A DNA stretch of 64,000 nucleotides from Glossina fuscipes (GCF_014805625.2 NW_023998433.1:4011465-4075464); one strand, 5' to 3'. Counted from the first letter of the stretch, positions 12,774-28,277 are shown. The notes: generated by a model from the letters alone, not told the origin. Made by a program: numbers and translations.

Positions 12774-15700
12774 AAGCACTTTAAACCCGAGAAACATTTG
12801 ACTGTGCGATATGAGATTCCCGTTGATGTTCAGCTTAATCCTCGATATTAATGACTTTTCATCATTTTATGTCATTTCTTGACCTATTATTTTTTTTATG
12901 CTGCTTGCATGTATGCATTTTCATTCATTCAAAAGAAATGCTTCGCATCTTCATTTTTTTTTTTTAGGTAAAGAAATCAACTTAGATAAAGCTCCTGAAA
13001 GTTATATTTTGTATATTTTAGTCGGATAATTTATACTTTAACATGGAAAGGTCATATTTGGACCAGTGCTCACTAAATTAATTGTCTGACAAATCGAAAT
13101 TATGTAAAGAAATTCACGCTAAATATTTTGAACATTAAAATTACTTACAACAAAGTACGATGTCGACATTTAGTGGCCAAAGTAATTTACCGAGTTCCTG
13201 AAATATTTACTTTTTGCTAATGTAATGAAATGTAAAAGAAGTCTTTAAAAGTTTTGAAGAATTAGTGAGTCAAAGTAAATTTGTTTTTCAATATAATTAC
13301 GTCTTAAGCTGAACTCACTTATTAAAAAGATTTTTCAGTTTCTTTAGCTCATTTCTGAAATGTTATGTTGTAAGTTCTTCAATGTAATAATTTGCAGTTG
13401 TCCGCAATCGAGCAAAATTAGCTAGAATAGCAATTGGCACAGACGCAAATTCATTTAGATCTGAATAAGCCTGTTAAGATTATATATTTTCCCGAAAAAA
13501 ATCGATTTTATTACTTCGTAAATCATGAAAATCTTCTCAATCAATGCGACCCCTAGATTGGCAATTGTGTTCTCACACCTAATTGATTAGTATTTCTTAC
13601 AATAATTTATGATTATTGAATATTGAATATTCTACGTGAACATGAAAAATCCGTGCGACTTTTTAATCTTTTCCCTTGTTTTCTAACAAGAAAATTTGGA
13701 TTAATTTGACTAAGTATGGGAATTAAAGCAAACGTATTATATAACAGATCGATTTAGAAATTAATAAAGTGGATTTGTCGCACACAAAAGCATATTCTCC
13801 CTCAATTTTTATATCGAATTACAGACTTGCTACATGTAAAAGTTAAAAAATTGTTGCTGATTAAATTAAAGACTATAATCGACTGACTGAAAAAGCCCTT
13901 ACATCTATTGTTTTCTTTTTTAAAAAATCAATGTTTCTCTTCAATTTTTTTAACTTAAATGAGGTGGACTTGCTTTTGCTTTTAAAACTGCAAAATTGCA
14001 AAATCTTCTTATCTAACTTAAAAAGTGAATTTTATATGAGTGAAATCAGAACATGAACGCGGTGGAATTCGACGTTTGACTGTACAATCCATCGACTTGT
14101 CGAGATAACGGAATTTATGAATTTTAAAAATGTAGTTAATTTAATAGTAGATCAGTTGAACTGTACTTGTGGCTTTAATCGCGTTGTGGAACCTTCAATT
14201 ATCAATAGATTGAATTTAATTTTCAGCTATAGTTTCTATTATTAGAAACTACACACACTTTAGAGAGAAACGTTGAATTGTTTTGTTTTTTTTTTTTTTT
14301 GAATAGTTTGGTTTAATTGCTTTTATAACGGATTTTTAATAGGTTTTCTTGAAAATTAGGACATTTTTGTTTAAAATCAGCCGTATCTTTCCTTGTTTTT
14401 TAATTCAAATTTTATAACTGTTTTAACAATATTTTTGCATAGAAATACAACTAAAGCAACCTACTAAAAAAAGTGGTTTTCTTGCGAGAGAGAGAGAACA
14501 ACCGTGCCGCCATTTTCGTTTGAAAAAATTATTTAAAAATATTTTTAAAAATATCTAAACGAATATAGAAATTTGGTGGAATTTGGTAGAATTTGTTTCA
14601 ATTAATTGATCAATCTTGCGTATGCGTAAATTAACTCGAGAAGGATATTTACAATTTCTTACTAAGAAACTACCATGACTTCTTAAAACCGAAAGTGTTC
14701 GTTTTAAACGATGACTTGCCACCACTTGTGTCCGAGGTCATTGCTCTTTGCGTGTTTCATATATTTTTTCCAAAACATTTTTCGGAATTTATTTCTATTC
14801 TTCGATTTAGTTCACCAAACAAAAATTGCTTAACATTAAATACATACATCCAGGTCTTTTCTTTGCATAGAAAATAAGTTAAATTTGGGGTTATGTTCCA
14901 CACCTTTCTCAAATTGTGTAATACAAAAAACCCTAAATATTTCCCTAATAACCGTGAAAAAAAAGTTGTAATGAAATGCATATAATATTACATATTTGTA
15001 ACAGTAACACAATAGCAATTCATTTTTCTCAATATAAGAAAAAAATTAAAACTAGGGTCGAGTGAAAATTCAGTCCATAAGTAAAACACATAAAAAAATT
15101 TAAATTGCAATTACGAATAAAATTAAATTTCGCAATTATTCATCGTTATTTGATAACATGCATGCATATTTTTTACGAGTTGGACCAAAACGCTATCGTT
15201 AGTAGATATGCGCAACACAACTGGCGGATTCGAATCAAATGAAGAATGATCATAAAATTCGGGTATTCTCCATAGTACATCAACTGACTAACATATGTGC
15301 GGGCATAAAGCGCCCAACTTCCGATCACAGCATTGCCCCAAATGTATTTTGTTGATGTATATTTATGTTTTTGTAAGACACTGTCAAAATTAAAATGAAG
15401 AGAAACTTTTTTTGGGTTTCATGCCTAATACAAAAGATTTGAGTAAAAAAGTGTATTTTTTTTATTATTGAACCGTGTTACTTCAAAACCGGATAAAATG
15501 ATCGTGCAAAAAAAGAGTTGGCTGTATTACATGTATTCTTTACATGTTTATCTACAGATTTCGCGTAAAGATCTTCTCTGCAGCTTATCATATTATTAAT
15601 CTATAATTATCATGGTTTCAATTTAATAAACTCAAGTATAATTAATTTTATAAAAAAAAAAAAAGATTAGTGATTATAATTGAGATTATCGAGATTAATA

Positions 15701-18700
15701 ATATAAAAAGTAACTATAAAGATTACTACAATAATTCAAGATAATTCAATATTGGCAGATAATTTTTTGATAATTTGAAAACTTAACAGCGTTTTAATTT
15801 GTCTCATATAAAATTGAAATCTTCCTCCGGCATAAATGAATATAGAGCTGTTCCTTGAAAGCCCGCAGGATAAGCGGAACTAAACTAACATTCTAACTTT
15901 TAAGAAACTTTAGATCTATGCGCATGTCAAACTTTAAGGTTAACTGGTAGTTATCACCATTGTGATTGTCATTGTTTACCTTATGAAAGAGTTGGTCTTC
16001 ACTTTTATGTTTTCACTGAGCTGAAGCAAGCAGTTTACATATCAACATACTTATATACTTTCGTACATATTGTCATCATATATATATATATATATATTTA
16101 TATAGCTGTGATAGTCAAAAGGATGACGGAGGATCCAAGAAATTATCATTTTCGAGTTATACTCGACACCGTTGTTGTAAGGCTGTCACATTTTATATAT
16201 ATTTTTGGATTCTTCACTTTTGTTTTCCTATATTTTATTTATTTACTTTATTTTTTAGTAAGCATTCTAATAAAGTCTCTAAACAGCAGACAAACGTTTA
16301 AAAACAAAACAACAACAAATGACAACAATATATACACAAACAAATATGTATACATGTATGTGCATACAAAAATACGTGTCCCTGAAGGCAATATTTCAAA
16401 AAACGCATAACATCCACGCTGAGAAAGCACACATTGTCAATTGACGTGATCCCACAAGGATGGAGTCTAACTTTAGAAAATCCATCGTTTTAATCATCAT
16501 CATCATCATCATTATGGCCATTACAAGTACTAAACGTGAATTATAAATTAAGTAATACCATAGGTATACACTGTTCCGATGTTTGAGGAGCGGAGTTTTC
16601 GCTTTACGCAATGTATTTAATTTAATTTTATTCTAGGATTTTTTTCATTGCATTTGATTTTTCCTTTTCTTTTAAAATTTTTATAACAAATAAACTCTTG
16701 TCTCATGAGGCCTCTATTGACAATAACCATCATTAGAATACTCTACCTTGTGTGGAAAAGAATTTAAATTCCTGAATGTGTTTATTTGTCTTCAATTGTA
16801 GTAATGAGACTGACATACGATGGGTCAACAAAAATGAAAACATAAGATAATCATCACAACCATATATAGTCGCAGTTTTTTGCTTATAAGGACTAACTTT
16901 GCATTTTACACTATTTAGGAAATTTTGCAATAATAATAGCAGTAGTAACAGTAGTGGTAGCAGTAATAGTAACAGCTCGGCATTTATTGTTGCATTGAAC
17001 TTTTAATGATTTTTCATTTTAATGGTGCACAAATGTATCTATGCTGGGAAACAGGCAGATATTAAAAGACCTTGCTCTATTATGCACAAAAAGTTAACTA
17101 ATAAGCTTAAATGAACGGTGTTTGTTCGTACTCACGTCCATGGCCTGCATATTCATATAACGCTGTAAATTGAATTTTTTTTTTTTTTTTTTGCTATAAT
17201 GGAAGACAAATTAATTGAATTGACCTTGATGAAGGGGTATCAACTTTTGCATATGCCAGCAATAACTTGTCGAAATTTTACAAATTTTTTCTTTTGCTTT
17301 ATTGTACGTAGATGGACATGTGTAGGTTTATGAGTACAGTAAGCTTATTTTCGTTTAGGTATATATTTTGTTTTCTGCAATTTTTTTTTTTTTTTTTTTG
17401 TTTTTACTTTTCAATCCTTTAATGAGAAAACTACACTACATTAATTTCGTTTATCCATCTGATTGTTGGGCTTTCAATTTTTTATACTATTATATTATCA
17501 TCTTTACTGTTGTACAGTCGGTTGTTGCGGATTCGATTACAGAATATAAACCCATGCACAAAAGCACGCATATGTAATGTATAAATGCGCGTGCATACAC
17601 ACAGGCCTGAACGCACACTTGCAGCTTATGGTTGGTTGTTCAAGTTCCTAGGGAATAACGCTTTTTGTTTTCAACGAAATAAACTGAATTCAATTTATAA
17701 ATGTCGAAAGCCTTAAATGTTTATTTATTTATTTATTTATTTATTTTTTTTTTATTAGGTTTTTTATGAGAAACTTCTTCTCTCATCTATTCCGGTTCGG
17801 AAGGAATATAATAATAATACAAAATCTCTGGAACGTGGCTCGCCTTTTATGCCAGTTTCTTTAGTGTATAACATTTTAAGTAAATACGCGCTGTACCAAA
17901 CATATATCTTTTAAGAACAAAATAAACAAGACAAGGTTATACTCAACTCTTAAAGCGAATCTTATTGCAGTTTTGACAACCGAACATTATATTTGTTCAC
18001 GAAATTTCCACTTTATAAGAATATTTAAATATGAATTGTTTTCACAAAGTATCTTCTTTTACCAAACTATTGCTTATATATACCATAAAAAGGAAGTGAA
18101 GTTTTTCGAAATATTTTGAAAACTGTAATGGGTTAGTTGCCTTGCATATCTTTAGAATAAGTTTCAGCGAATTGCCGTTCTAACAGAGAAGTTAAGAGCT
18201 GTTTGACAAACTGTACATACTCACGATTGCGATGGCTAAGGATATAGATAGATATTCTAAAGTGAAAGATGCGATAGTTTATTTTTTATTTTATTTTTTT
18301 CGTTGTTCGTTGTTGTAGTTATTTGGGAAGTTGGCAATTTAAACAACCTTGAAAATAACAATTGGCATCAACACCGCTAACACCAGCATTATAATCATTA
18401 ACATCTTTGCCGTCGTCACTCGTTGGTCTCTTAGGGACATGGCACAGCCGAAGCTGGCGTGTCTTCAAGTGTTTGCCGGTTGTGAGTTACATTTGTTGCG
18501 TTGTTGTTGTTGCCGGTTGAAAATGGAGATGATGCTCTTCTTGTATTAGTTGTTGAAAAATTGCACCAATTGAAATTTTATACGTTTAGTTTTTAGTTTG
18601 AAAAATGCTCTCTTCAACGGCTTCAAAACAGATTTCTGGGCGGGAATGTTGTGCTGTAAAATATTTTCAAGCATTTATCAACACATTTTCTTTTCAACAC

Positions 18701-21700
18701 GCAAGAAACATTTAACAGGACCAACAATAACAACAAAGACGAAAACAATAATATTAACAATAAAATATTTACGAAAATAAATTAGTTATACAGAAACTGC
18801 TCTTAGAAAGTACTTTAGAATGCAAAGGGACGCGAGTAACATTGACGAGTTGCGAAATCACGGATAAGTAAGTAAGCCAAACTCCAATAGTTTTGAAGAG
18901 GAAAAACAGAACTACGGAGCCTTTTTTTCAGTAATGAGAGCCCTATTTAATAAACAAAAAAAATAATGAAGAAAAATGAAAATCATGGAAAAAATTCTTA
19001 ATAAGATTTAAGTATATATAATAAGTAGGGCAACGGCAACACGCACATAATTACTCCACGATATGCATGAACAAGCAACTATGTTCATCTAACATCGATA
19101 TTTCTATGTTTACAATAAATAAAATAAATTCATTTGGCAAAAGTAGTCGCCGAAATGATGCAGCGATATAACAATTGAACTGATTAGAGCAAAATAGCTA
19201 ATGATAATCATCATCACCTTACCATACGTCACACAACTAGAAATGTAAGAGATGGCTAATAAAAGTTGTTGACTGCAAATGCGGACTGATTCTAAGAATT
19301 GTACATTTTCTGGACTTTTAGTTTGTTAGGTCAAAAAAATTTTGAATTTTGAATTTTTTTGATAAAAGTCAACTTTCTTGAAAACATACTCCTTAGAAAG
19401 TTTAGTAGTCGAAGTAGCGACGATCATTTGCTACGGAATCTCTCACGACAAAAAACTTGTCGACTCCGAGACCAAATATATAAAACGATATATAAATATT
19501 CAAATATCTTTAAATTCTGTGAGCTGCTGATCTGCTGATTTACTAAATACGACTGTATTGACCTGAGCAAATGGTAATAGGAAGAAATTCTTGCTAGGCA
19601 CTGTACGAAAAACTTGTAAACAATTGCAACCTAAGTAGCAGAAACACTAACATGCAACATGTAGATTTTATAAAACGACAATTTTCAATGTAGAGAAATC
19701 ATTTGTGGACCTAACAGAAACTGAAGACTAAGTTATTATCCTTTATCTTTACGATGGTGACACGTGGAGTTGAAAAACATCAATTTTCAATGGACGTTAA
19801 CAAGTTTAATTGGGTTAAGTGTTATACTTAAATCAATGGATAGGCAGGAACAGGTCGCTTAGCAATTTCGACCAGATCTCGCAACATCTCATTCATCGCT
19901 TTCGATAAAATTACACATCGTGGGTTTTGCGATAATTAAAATTTATTTAAACAACGTTTTCTATGGTTTATTAATAATATGAGTTCATATAAGTTTTTGA
20001 GTCTCTTCCTTTACAACACGTAAATCTTCTCCAGTTTTTCCAGTAATCTCTAGACAGTTTAATTTTCTAAAAGAAAACTCAAAGGAACAGTCTACAAAGG
20101 TGCTAGTTTTGTATAGTACAGTTGGGTGTTATAGATAGCGGGCAAAAATGGCTGTCTTACCTTGGCATTATCACCGCGGAGCTGTCATAAAATGCGTGTT
20201 TGTCATAGTTTTTGTCATTTTAATATACATTTTTCGCTGTTATCGGTTTACGAAAACCATCAAATGAAATATGAAAATCAAATTGAAGGCATATTTTTAA
20301 TATATTATTTGAATATAATAAGGCTTATCCCATTCGTTTCGTGATCTTATCACATTCGTTTCGCGGCCTTTTGCGGATTTATTTTGGATTCCGACGTCTA
20401 AACACAAGCATGCAGGCTTCAATAAAAGAATATTTACAACTTTGTGATCATCTCTGTAACCTTACACAAAATCCGCAATAGTTTAAAAAGAGATTTTTAA
20501 AGAAATCTGTAATTGAATGGATGGAAAGAAACTTGCAAATAATTTTCTCTGTGGTTTTATGGTAAATATGCAAAGGAAGATGTATAAGTGATATAAGTCT
20601 TTATTCAACTACTAATCGTTATTCACACTTTTCTACGGAGCCTTATGAAAAAAATTGAACTTAAAAACTACTTGAATATCATAAAATTTCTTTACCCGGC
20701 GCATTTTTTTTTTCTTATTTATCAATTTAAATACATGATTTAAATACATCTATTTAATTCAACTAGGTCGATCATAATACATTCTCAAAAGGCATATGCG
20801 AAATGTGCGATGAAATTCATTTCGTAACTGCGGACGAAGAATGCGCATTGAAGAAAGCAGAGTATATTTTTTTGTTGGCTAACATATTTACATGTATTAA
20901 AATTGATCTTGGATATATATCTTTAACAATTCCCGTTAGGATCTTTGCGCACATAAAATAATACATTATAATAGTAATTCATCTCTAATTTGCGCCACTT
21001 TTTAAACACTATTTGTGTTTTTTTTTTTTTTTTTAATTCTATTTATTGTTGTTTTCGTGGCTTAATATATCCGTTTTATAACAAAATTAAAAAAGAAGAA
21101 AAATTTTTTATTATTTTATTATATTAAATCTAAGCAACTACTTTAATCACGTATCTTCAAGTTGGAAATGATCGTGCTTGGCACGCAAAAATCTAAATAA
21201 ACTTTTACACTACCACTTTACATTACCAATAAAATTGATTAGTATCAATAATAATAAAGTTGTGTATGCACCATCCTTCCTTCTTAGTTCTTCAACGCAA
21301 TATAACACATAAAAATAAAATAAAAATAACTTTGTCCATTTTTCATACTTTTTGTGTAATTTTCTATTTAAATTGCAGCACATAATTTTAAGCTATATAA
21401 AGTTGTTCATATATTATAATAAAATAAATTCTTTATGTCTTTCTTAACAGCTGATAACACGTTGACACTTTTTTTTTTGAAAGTCTCCTGTACATGTGTG
21501 ATTAGACATCGAAATGCCAAAAAGTTCCAAAAATTAATTTAACATTTTCCTGTCGTTGCCTTATGACTTATGATGTCTCTGTGCTGTTCCTCGAAATAGA
21601 GCTGTACGAAAAATTGTTTGTCTCGTTTTAAAAATTCTTACAAATTTCATGAAAGTAGGTTTATCAGTTTTTTTGGCTTATGAGCTTGTGTTTTTCAAGA

Positions 21701-22129
21701 GTTTTAAACAGCAGCCACTCCATAATGTAATAAAATTAATTAATTGGAGACTTAACAGAGTTCCTGTATGAATTTAGTTTTGCTGATTTCGTATTATGTC
21801 ACGTACTAAAAATATTATAACAGCGTATACATGTATTTTCGAAAAATACAATTTTATTATATTTATTGTCTCAACATTTTTTACAAAATATATTCTTTGC
21901 AATTATCATGAGAAATTTTTTTTTTTAATATGCTCAAAATCTTATCAACAAACTTGTTACTTAATGTCAAGTTTCGAAATTTTTGACTAACTATCGAAAT
22001 ATTAAAAGGTCATAAAGTCAATTTAATTATTTGCTAATGATTTTGCGGTAGATTGCAACTATAAGAACTATAAGTTTAAGGAAAGGTTTGCTTTCCATTT
22101 AAACCGCTACTTCCTTGATTTACATGAAT

Positions 22130-22350
22130 TGAAATATGCAGATCCCCTCAAGGATTTAGGGGTTCTATGTGATCAAAAGCTACGTTTTCATGTATTCCCT
22201 CTGTTAAAAATAGATAGAGCTTGATAAACTTTACATTGTAAAAAGGCCGTTCATGAGCTTAGTCAGACGACTCGGCTGTTAATTTATTTTAGCTAAATCT
22301 CATATGCAAAGAAATAAATAAAAAATAAATAAATAATAAAAAAAATGACT
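22130..22350 (+). mobile_element. LINE fragment, copy 3 (internally deleted)
   Basis: The stretch DLGVLCDQKLRFHV (GATTTAGGGGTTCTATGTGA...) corresponds to the same place as 7565 and 29925. The sequence then jumps to the 3' untranslated block CTGTTAATTTATTTTAGCTA, nearly identical to 30222-30240, and ends in an AAATAAATAAA-type tail. The thumb region is deleted. Confidence 0.65.
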
Positions 22351-24402
22351 TCGCCACCACTTTTAAATAAATAAGGTGCGACAATGCCTCCATCACTTAG
22401 TTTACAGTCGTACAGTGTATTTGTTGGCAATTATCCTTACTCTTACAAAACAATTATGTTTTTCACATAACACAGTTCGATAATAAATAAGTTTCAATTT
22501 TTATTTAACCAATTCTTGCTTAATTAATAAAGCATCGTTCCCCTCATAACATATGGTTCACCGCTACTCACTGTTCTAGTATAACAAAGTGAAAAGTCAG
22601 CAAAACAAAACAAATAACAGCAATTCATATTTATATCCCCATTAAATATTTTATCACGTTAAAAAAAAAAAACACTTTTTAGGTATGTAAAAGGTAATGG
22701 CAGAGATGAACCATCACAAAGGTCATTGCAATCAGTCTGATGAAGGAACTTGTTCAAATTCTATCCAGTTAGAGAGAAATGCAAAGATTAAAAAAAATAA
22801 TGGATAAGTAAGTATATGAAATAAGACAATGCTTTCAAAAACTGGGCATTAGTTTGTGCTTGATCCACAGTTAGGAGAAATTCGAATAATAAAATGTTGC
22901 GAATATGTAGCTTCAACTTGGTTGCACCATAGACCACGCGGCTAATGAAAAATTTGGCAAACATCAAACCTAATGAGAGACTCTTCATACGGCACGATTA
23001 ATAAAAAAAATTTCAATTTAGATTAATGTATTATCGAAGCTCGCTCTATTTATCGTTTTAGGAAAGCACATGAAAAACGTAGCTCGGATACAGCGCTCAA
23101 GAGCTTAGACGGCCTAAAAAAGAGCTGCATAGAAGACTGTGCATAGAGATTTTCATTACATACAGCCGAAATTCTTGCAACACCTAATTGTTTCCTCCAT
23201 CGTTAATTGGCAAGAAGAGGATTCACATCATCCATCTTAACTATTGAAATAAATGTTCCTCAGCTAAAAGATTGTTTATATTGTGGTAAGGAAGAATAAC
23301 TCAAGTACTTCTAAAAAAAAGTGAAAACTTTTAATTGCCCTACTATTCGCGAAAAAATCAAAGTATTTATATTTGTTTATATATTTGTTTTTATTTTATT
23401 ATTAATATTTTTATTTAGTGCAGCATATCAGTATTGAGAGATGCATGCTATATTCCCATTAGGCTGCAATTAATTAAAGATAAACCAACCGAACAACCAA
23501 CCATTCAAGCACCCAGTCGGCCGCCCATCCAACAGACCAACTAAATAAACTGCAAACTTAATAATAAATGGGGTACAAGCGCACTCATACTTATAGAATG
23601 CTTAGAGCGCATCCAATTTTATAAGATCCCATAGAGCCGCTGCTGCATCAATAAAGAGTGTAAAGAAAAATTCACGGTCGCACAAACATTGAATTAAGTA
23701 TAAGCTGTACGTTTGCGTGTTATTAAAACAAAACTAACAAAAAAACAAATAAATAAATAAATAAATAAATGTGAAAATTATTGCAAAGATGTGCACACAG
23801 ATCATAAAAGATGGCGATGAGACGATTGTGATGATGATAGATGCAGACGATTCGTCTAAGCTACTACTGTTCGTTGTTTAATCAGGGTGCGCAAATGAAC
23901 ACATGGAATATATATTTACATTCGTACATACATGCGTTACATATGCATTCTTTCTTATATATGCCTCGACGTCAGCTTTGATTTATTATACCGCTGCTGG
24001 ATTGGAAACCTTGAAATTTAACGAATATTTCTATTTTTTGCTTTTGTTTTTATAAAAATTAATGATGATTTTGTATAACGTTTCTTCTTATATACGTACA
24101 AACACCAATTCGATCATCACCAACATCCCTCTCAACCACCATCGAACACCGCCCAATACGGCCACCACCAACGCAAACGGCCAAATGCCGTATAATAGTT
24201 ATGTTAAATTTTTTAGACTGTTTGCAAACGTTTTTTGAAAGACAGAAATGTAGGATCAAGGAAACCCTATAAATGACAAGCTACAATGGGTACTTACATT
24301 TCGGCTTAGACTTCGTACTATCATGTATACACATGTATACAATGTACAAATGTAAGTAACATTTCCCTTTGGCTTGCAGTTTTCTATCTATTCTTCTCAA
24401 AA

Positions 24403-24403
<1 letters not shown>

Positions 24404-24450
<47 letters not shown>
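24404..24450 (+). repeat. A47 homopolymer
   Basis: Forty-seven consecutive A, the longest homopolymer in the window, followed by CACAACAACAATAACACG. It could be the tail of a retrotransposed sequence, but nothing recognisable precedes it. Confidence 0.95.
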
Positions 24451-24451
<1 letters not shown>

Positions 24452-27400
24452 ACAACAACAATAACACGATCGACAACATCAAGAATAACAAAAAAAAAAC
24501 AAAAAAGGAGAAAGAGGAACGAAACGAAAACTTTGGAGGGTTATCCCGCGACGTACATGTAAAAGAGCCGCAGCATTCTCAGCAAGTGTACACAATGGCA
24601 AGAGCAGCGTTTTCCTCTTGCTGCTTATTCGAGGGATAACAAATATCATAAATTTCCTCGAGCTGTCAATTAGTTTAATATAAATTATGTTTCACACATT
24701 TCATTTCTATAGAGAATATCGTTATAAGCTTTTGTTCATGCATATATATCTACAGTTCGTACTATTGTACTCTCAACTAATGTGCATATGTACATGCACT
24801 TATATTTACGTATTTTTTCCCGCACGTATTTTTCACTTAATTTTTTTGATTTTATTTTAAGGAATTTTCAATCATATCTTATTTTATTTCTTTTTTTATT
24901 TATTTTTTATTTTATTTTGTATTTTGTATTTTTTTTTTTTTTTTTTTTGCTTTCTACATATCAAAGGTTATTGACGTAATCATAAATCTTCTACTTGAAT
25001 TGTGGTTTTGCTTTTTCTTCTCTATATTACCAAATAAAAGCGAAAAAGAAAACGAATTTATCCATAGATTTCTGTGAACAAGAACGTAAATTTGGTCGCA
25101 ATCAATACAAGGCTACAAGTCAACATGTGGACAACTTTCGATCAGTCTCTCTAAAACTGAATTTCTATAGCCATTAACGAAAGATATATTGGCTTTAGCA
25201 TTACACACTTGTAAGCGTAGACCCTATAATGAATAACTTAAGTTATTCATTTTGTAACTGTCCTAAGTTGATTCTCTACAAGACAGATATTTGCGTGCAC
25301 GCATATCAAGTTATCGATTATTATCACTATTACGTAAAAGGAGATAGCTACTAACAGCGTCGTCTAATGATTTATATATTTAGGAAATTAGAAATTTGAG
25401 GAGACTGGTTGATGTATACATATATATCTATTTAGAACAACAAAGAAGTTGGATGCGCCGTACGGCGAGTCATGTAATATCCATTGTTAATTTATGTACA
25501 ATATTTAAATACAATACATCAAATAATCGTATATCGTATATCGAATATATTTAAAATCTTGTTTTCATACAAATTGATGTTTGTACAACTAATTATCATA
25601 TCACTTAAACAATATGCGAATTGCGAATTGAAAGCGAGCCCTTTGGTTCGGTTTGAAAGAGACCGATCAATTCAAAATCAAATTGGAGCTCTAAATTGAA
25701 GAGGTCCCGATTTTGTAGTCATGATTTAGGCAAAGCGAAATATAATCGGTCTTTGGATCGTTGTGAATGGACCTATGAATCGCTTAACTTGATTTTTTAA
25801 CCTGTCGAAAAAGAAAAGAAATATATTTAAAAATTGGTGAACTTTTGGTTTTCTCTCACAGCTATAAAGTCACATCAATAATTTTAACTGATTATTAAGA
25901 AGACAAGCATATGATTCGATATATACGATATATACCTCATACACAATTATGTCCATACGCATGTACACAAATATACACGGATTCTATCCATTGATATCGG
26001 TTAAATCATAAAACCTCCTGACGCGTTTAATTTTTCCGAAATTACAGGTATAAGTAACCTAGATATCAGTGTACGTAAGATTCGAGTTTCAGTTGTTTAC
26101 AAGTTGCTGTTCAGTGTATATCAATCTATAAAGACATCGATGTCGTTCATGGCAATGCCTTTTTCTCTGTGTTCAACTAAATGAAACGGGGAAAAAATGA
26201 AACTCTAGCTTCAAATCTATTTAGATCGATACAATCATATTTAGACGATCATTTGTTCTACAAAGTTAGAGCTGCGCTCAAATCGATCGATCATTATTTC
26301 GACTTGAAACCATTTAGGTTGTACCGTGAGAGCGAAAGACCACGGACAAGGACGGCATAAATACATTTTGGAGTACATTGAGGTACATCGTGCAGATATG
26401 CTTTACATAAAGTTGAATTTTATCAATCAATGGACACAATACGATTCAATCGTATTTCAAATGATTCGAAATCTTTCACAAATTGAGTAAATCTCTTGTG
26501 GTGTCTTCAAAAATAATTACAAGTCCAAAGCCGCTCTCTCGAACGTAAAAAATTAAGACTTTTGTTAACTGTCTTCGACCGAAATCTAATAGAATTCTTA
26601 GTGAACATAGATCATATTTGAATTTTCGCACATATGTAGTCTAGATCAAATTAATTTCATTAATATGTAGGTATATAAGTATTAATGTTTAAAGATGATG
26701 GGTATTAGAAAATTCGGTCCGAGCTTTGTTATGTAATCATCCTCCGTTTTCTTTTCTTTTTTTTTTTTAACAAATCATTTTAATGCATAACAATTTGATT
26801 TCCTTGAAGTTTCTTTATACGTACGATCTGATCTGTATGCAGTTTTTAACAGAAAACTATTGCTTTGAATTCAATTAGATTCGTTTCGTTTTCATTGTTC
26901 TTTTTTTTATTTTTTTGAATATATGCACATACGTATTTATGTATGTATATTATGTAGATATATTTATGGGTATGTACTTATGTGTTTGATTGGCAGCATA
27001 TTGGCTGATATTTGAACCGCAAACATATCAAATGACCGGCCGAATATAATGTTTCAAGGGAATTTTGAAGGCAAACGTTGTGAAAATCATTGTAAGAAAA
27101 GAAAAAGAGCATATAAAGTCAGGAATAACAGTGTAGAAAATTATTTTGAAAACACTGAGAGAAAATTATGTAATTCACTTTTAATTTTTATTTATTTATT
27201 TAAAAGAATGTTATCAATAAAACAGACAGAAGTGCAGCTGCTTTCAGTTTTTTCTCGCATATTTGGTCGTTGCATTAATATATATAATAATCTTTCATAC
27301 GTTGTTCACAATTGTCTTACATTGCAATTATGAATATTAATATCCGTCCGTGTTTGAAAAGTACAAGATAAACGGTTTACATTTTAAAGTCAAAACTGCT

Positions 27401-28249
27401 GCGATATATCCTTTTTTCGCCCCTGATTCATTCTGAGACATTCTGAGTTTCGATTATCCAACTTCTAGATATGATTTGTTTTATTCCATCGTTTCTACGG
27501 CTAAAATATTGCTGATAAGGTCGTATGCTTCTCTAAATTCCGATTCAAATTTTTAATATTTTTTTATTCGTCTACTAATTATGTTGAAATTCACAAAATC
27601 AGTAAAAAATAAGAAGTTAGAATAGATTAGCATAGAAAACGCTATTAAGTGTTGAGGACACAAAAAAATGTGCTCATAATAATGGAAACTAAGTGTACTG
27701 CGCAAAACTATAAAAAGTTCGAATTAATGAGCTGTTGTAATGAATTAATGAAAGTTTACGACAATTACAAAGGATGACATTCTTTTTCTCTTAAATATAG
27801 AATGGTTATTATATTTGCTAAACAGGATGGACAAATGATGTTATTGCCAAAGTATTAAATAGTTCTATATACATATACGTATATATGGATTAAGGTTTAT
27901 TGTAAAATACGAATAAGAATTTTTTTTCAATTATTATTTATATTATATATAAAAATACATAAATATATATTTTTTTCTATGTAATCGCTTTCGTACATTT
28001 CTTTGCAATCAGTTGCGCATTGAACCATCTACGCAGACAGGCATTCAGTCTAATTTTTTTATATTTTTTTTTTATATATATACCTTAAACATGCTGCTAG
28101 CTCTGCACGAACACAACTTTTAAGCTTTTATGCTTATTTTGGCCTCTATAAAAATGCATAACACTACCACCATTACGGCAGCATCACTATCCAGCTTAGG
28201 TCAATCCAATTATATGCGTGCACTACAGTTCTTGACTTATTTTAATCTG

Positions 28250-28277
28250 TATATGTATATATATATTTATATATACA

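Larger units (their letters stand above)
9871..22129. other. gene-free AT-rich stretch
   Basis: About 12 kb with short direct repeats (12.1 and 12.7 kb), microsatellites (11.6, 16.1 and 16.5 kb) and (TTTA)n at 17.73 kb. One minus-strand segment near 18.55-18.43 kb is weakly exon-like. No gene is supported. Confidence 0.65.

Noticed and set aside
15190..15360. Possible tRNA (GGATTCGAATCA motif)
   Set aside because: The B-box-like phrase has no matching A box or stem at the right distance.
23440..23560. CCAACCGAACAACCAACC-type stretch considered as CRISPR-like or repeat array
   Set aside because: The units are irregular and not spaced; simple CCAA-rich sequence in a eukaryotic genome.
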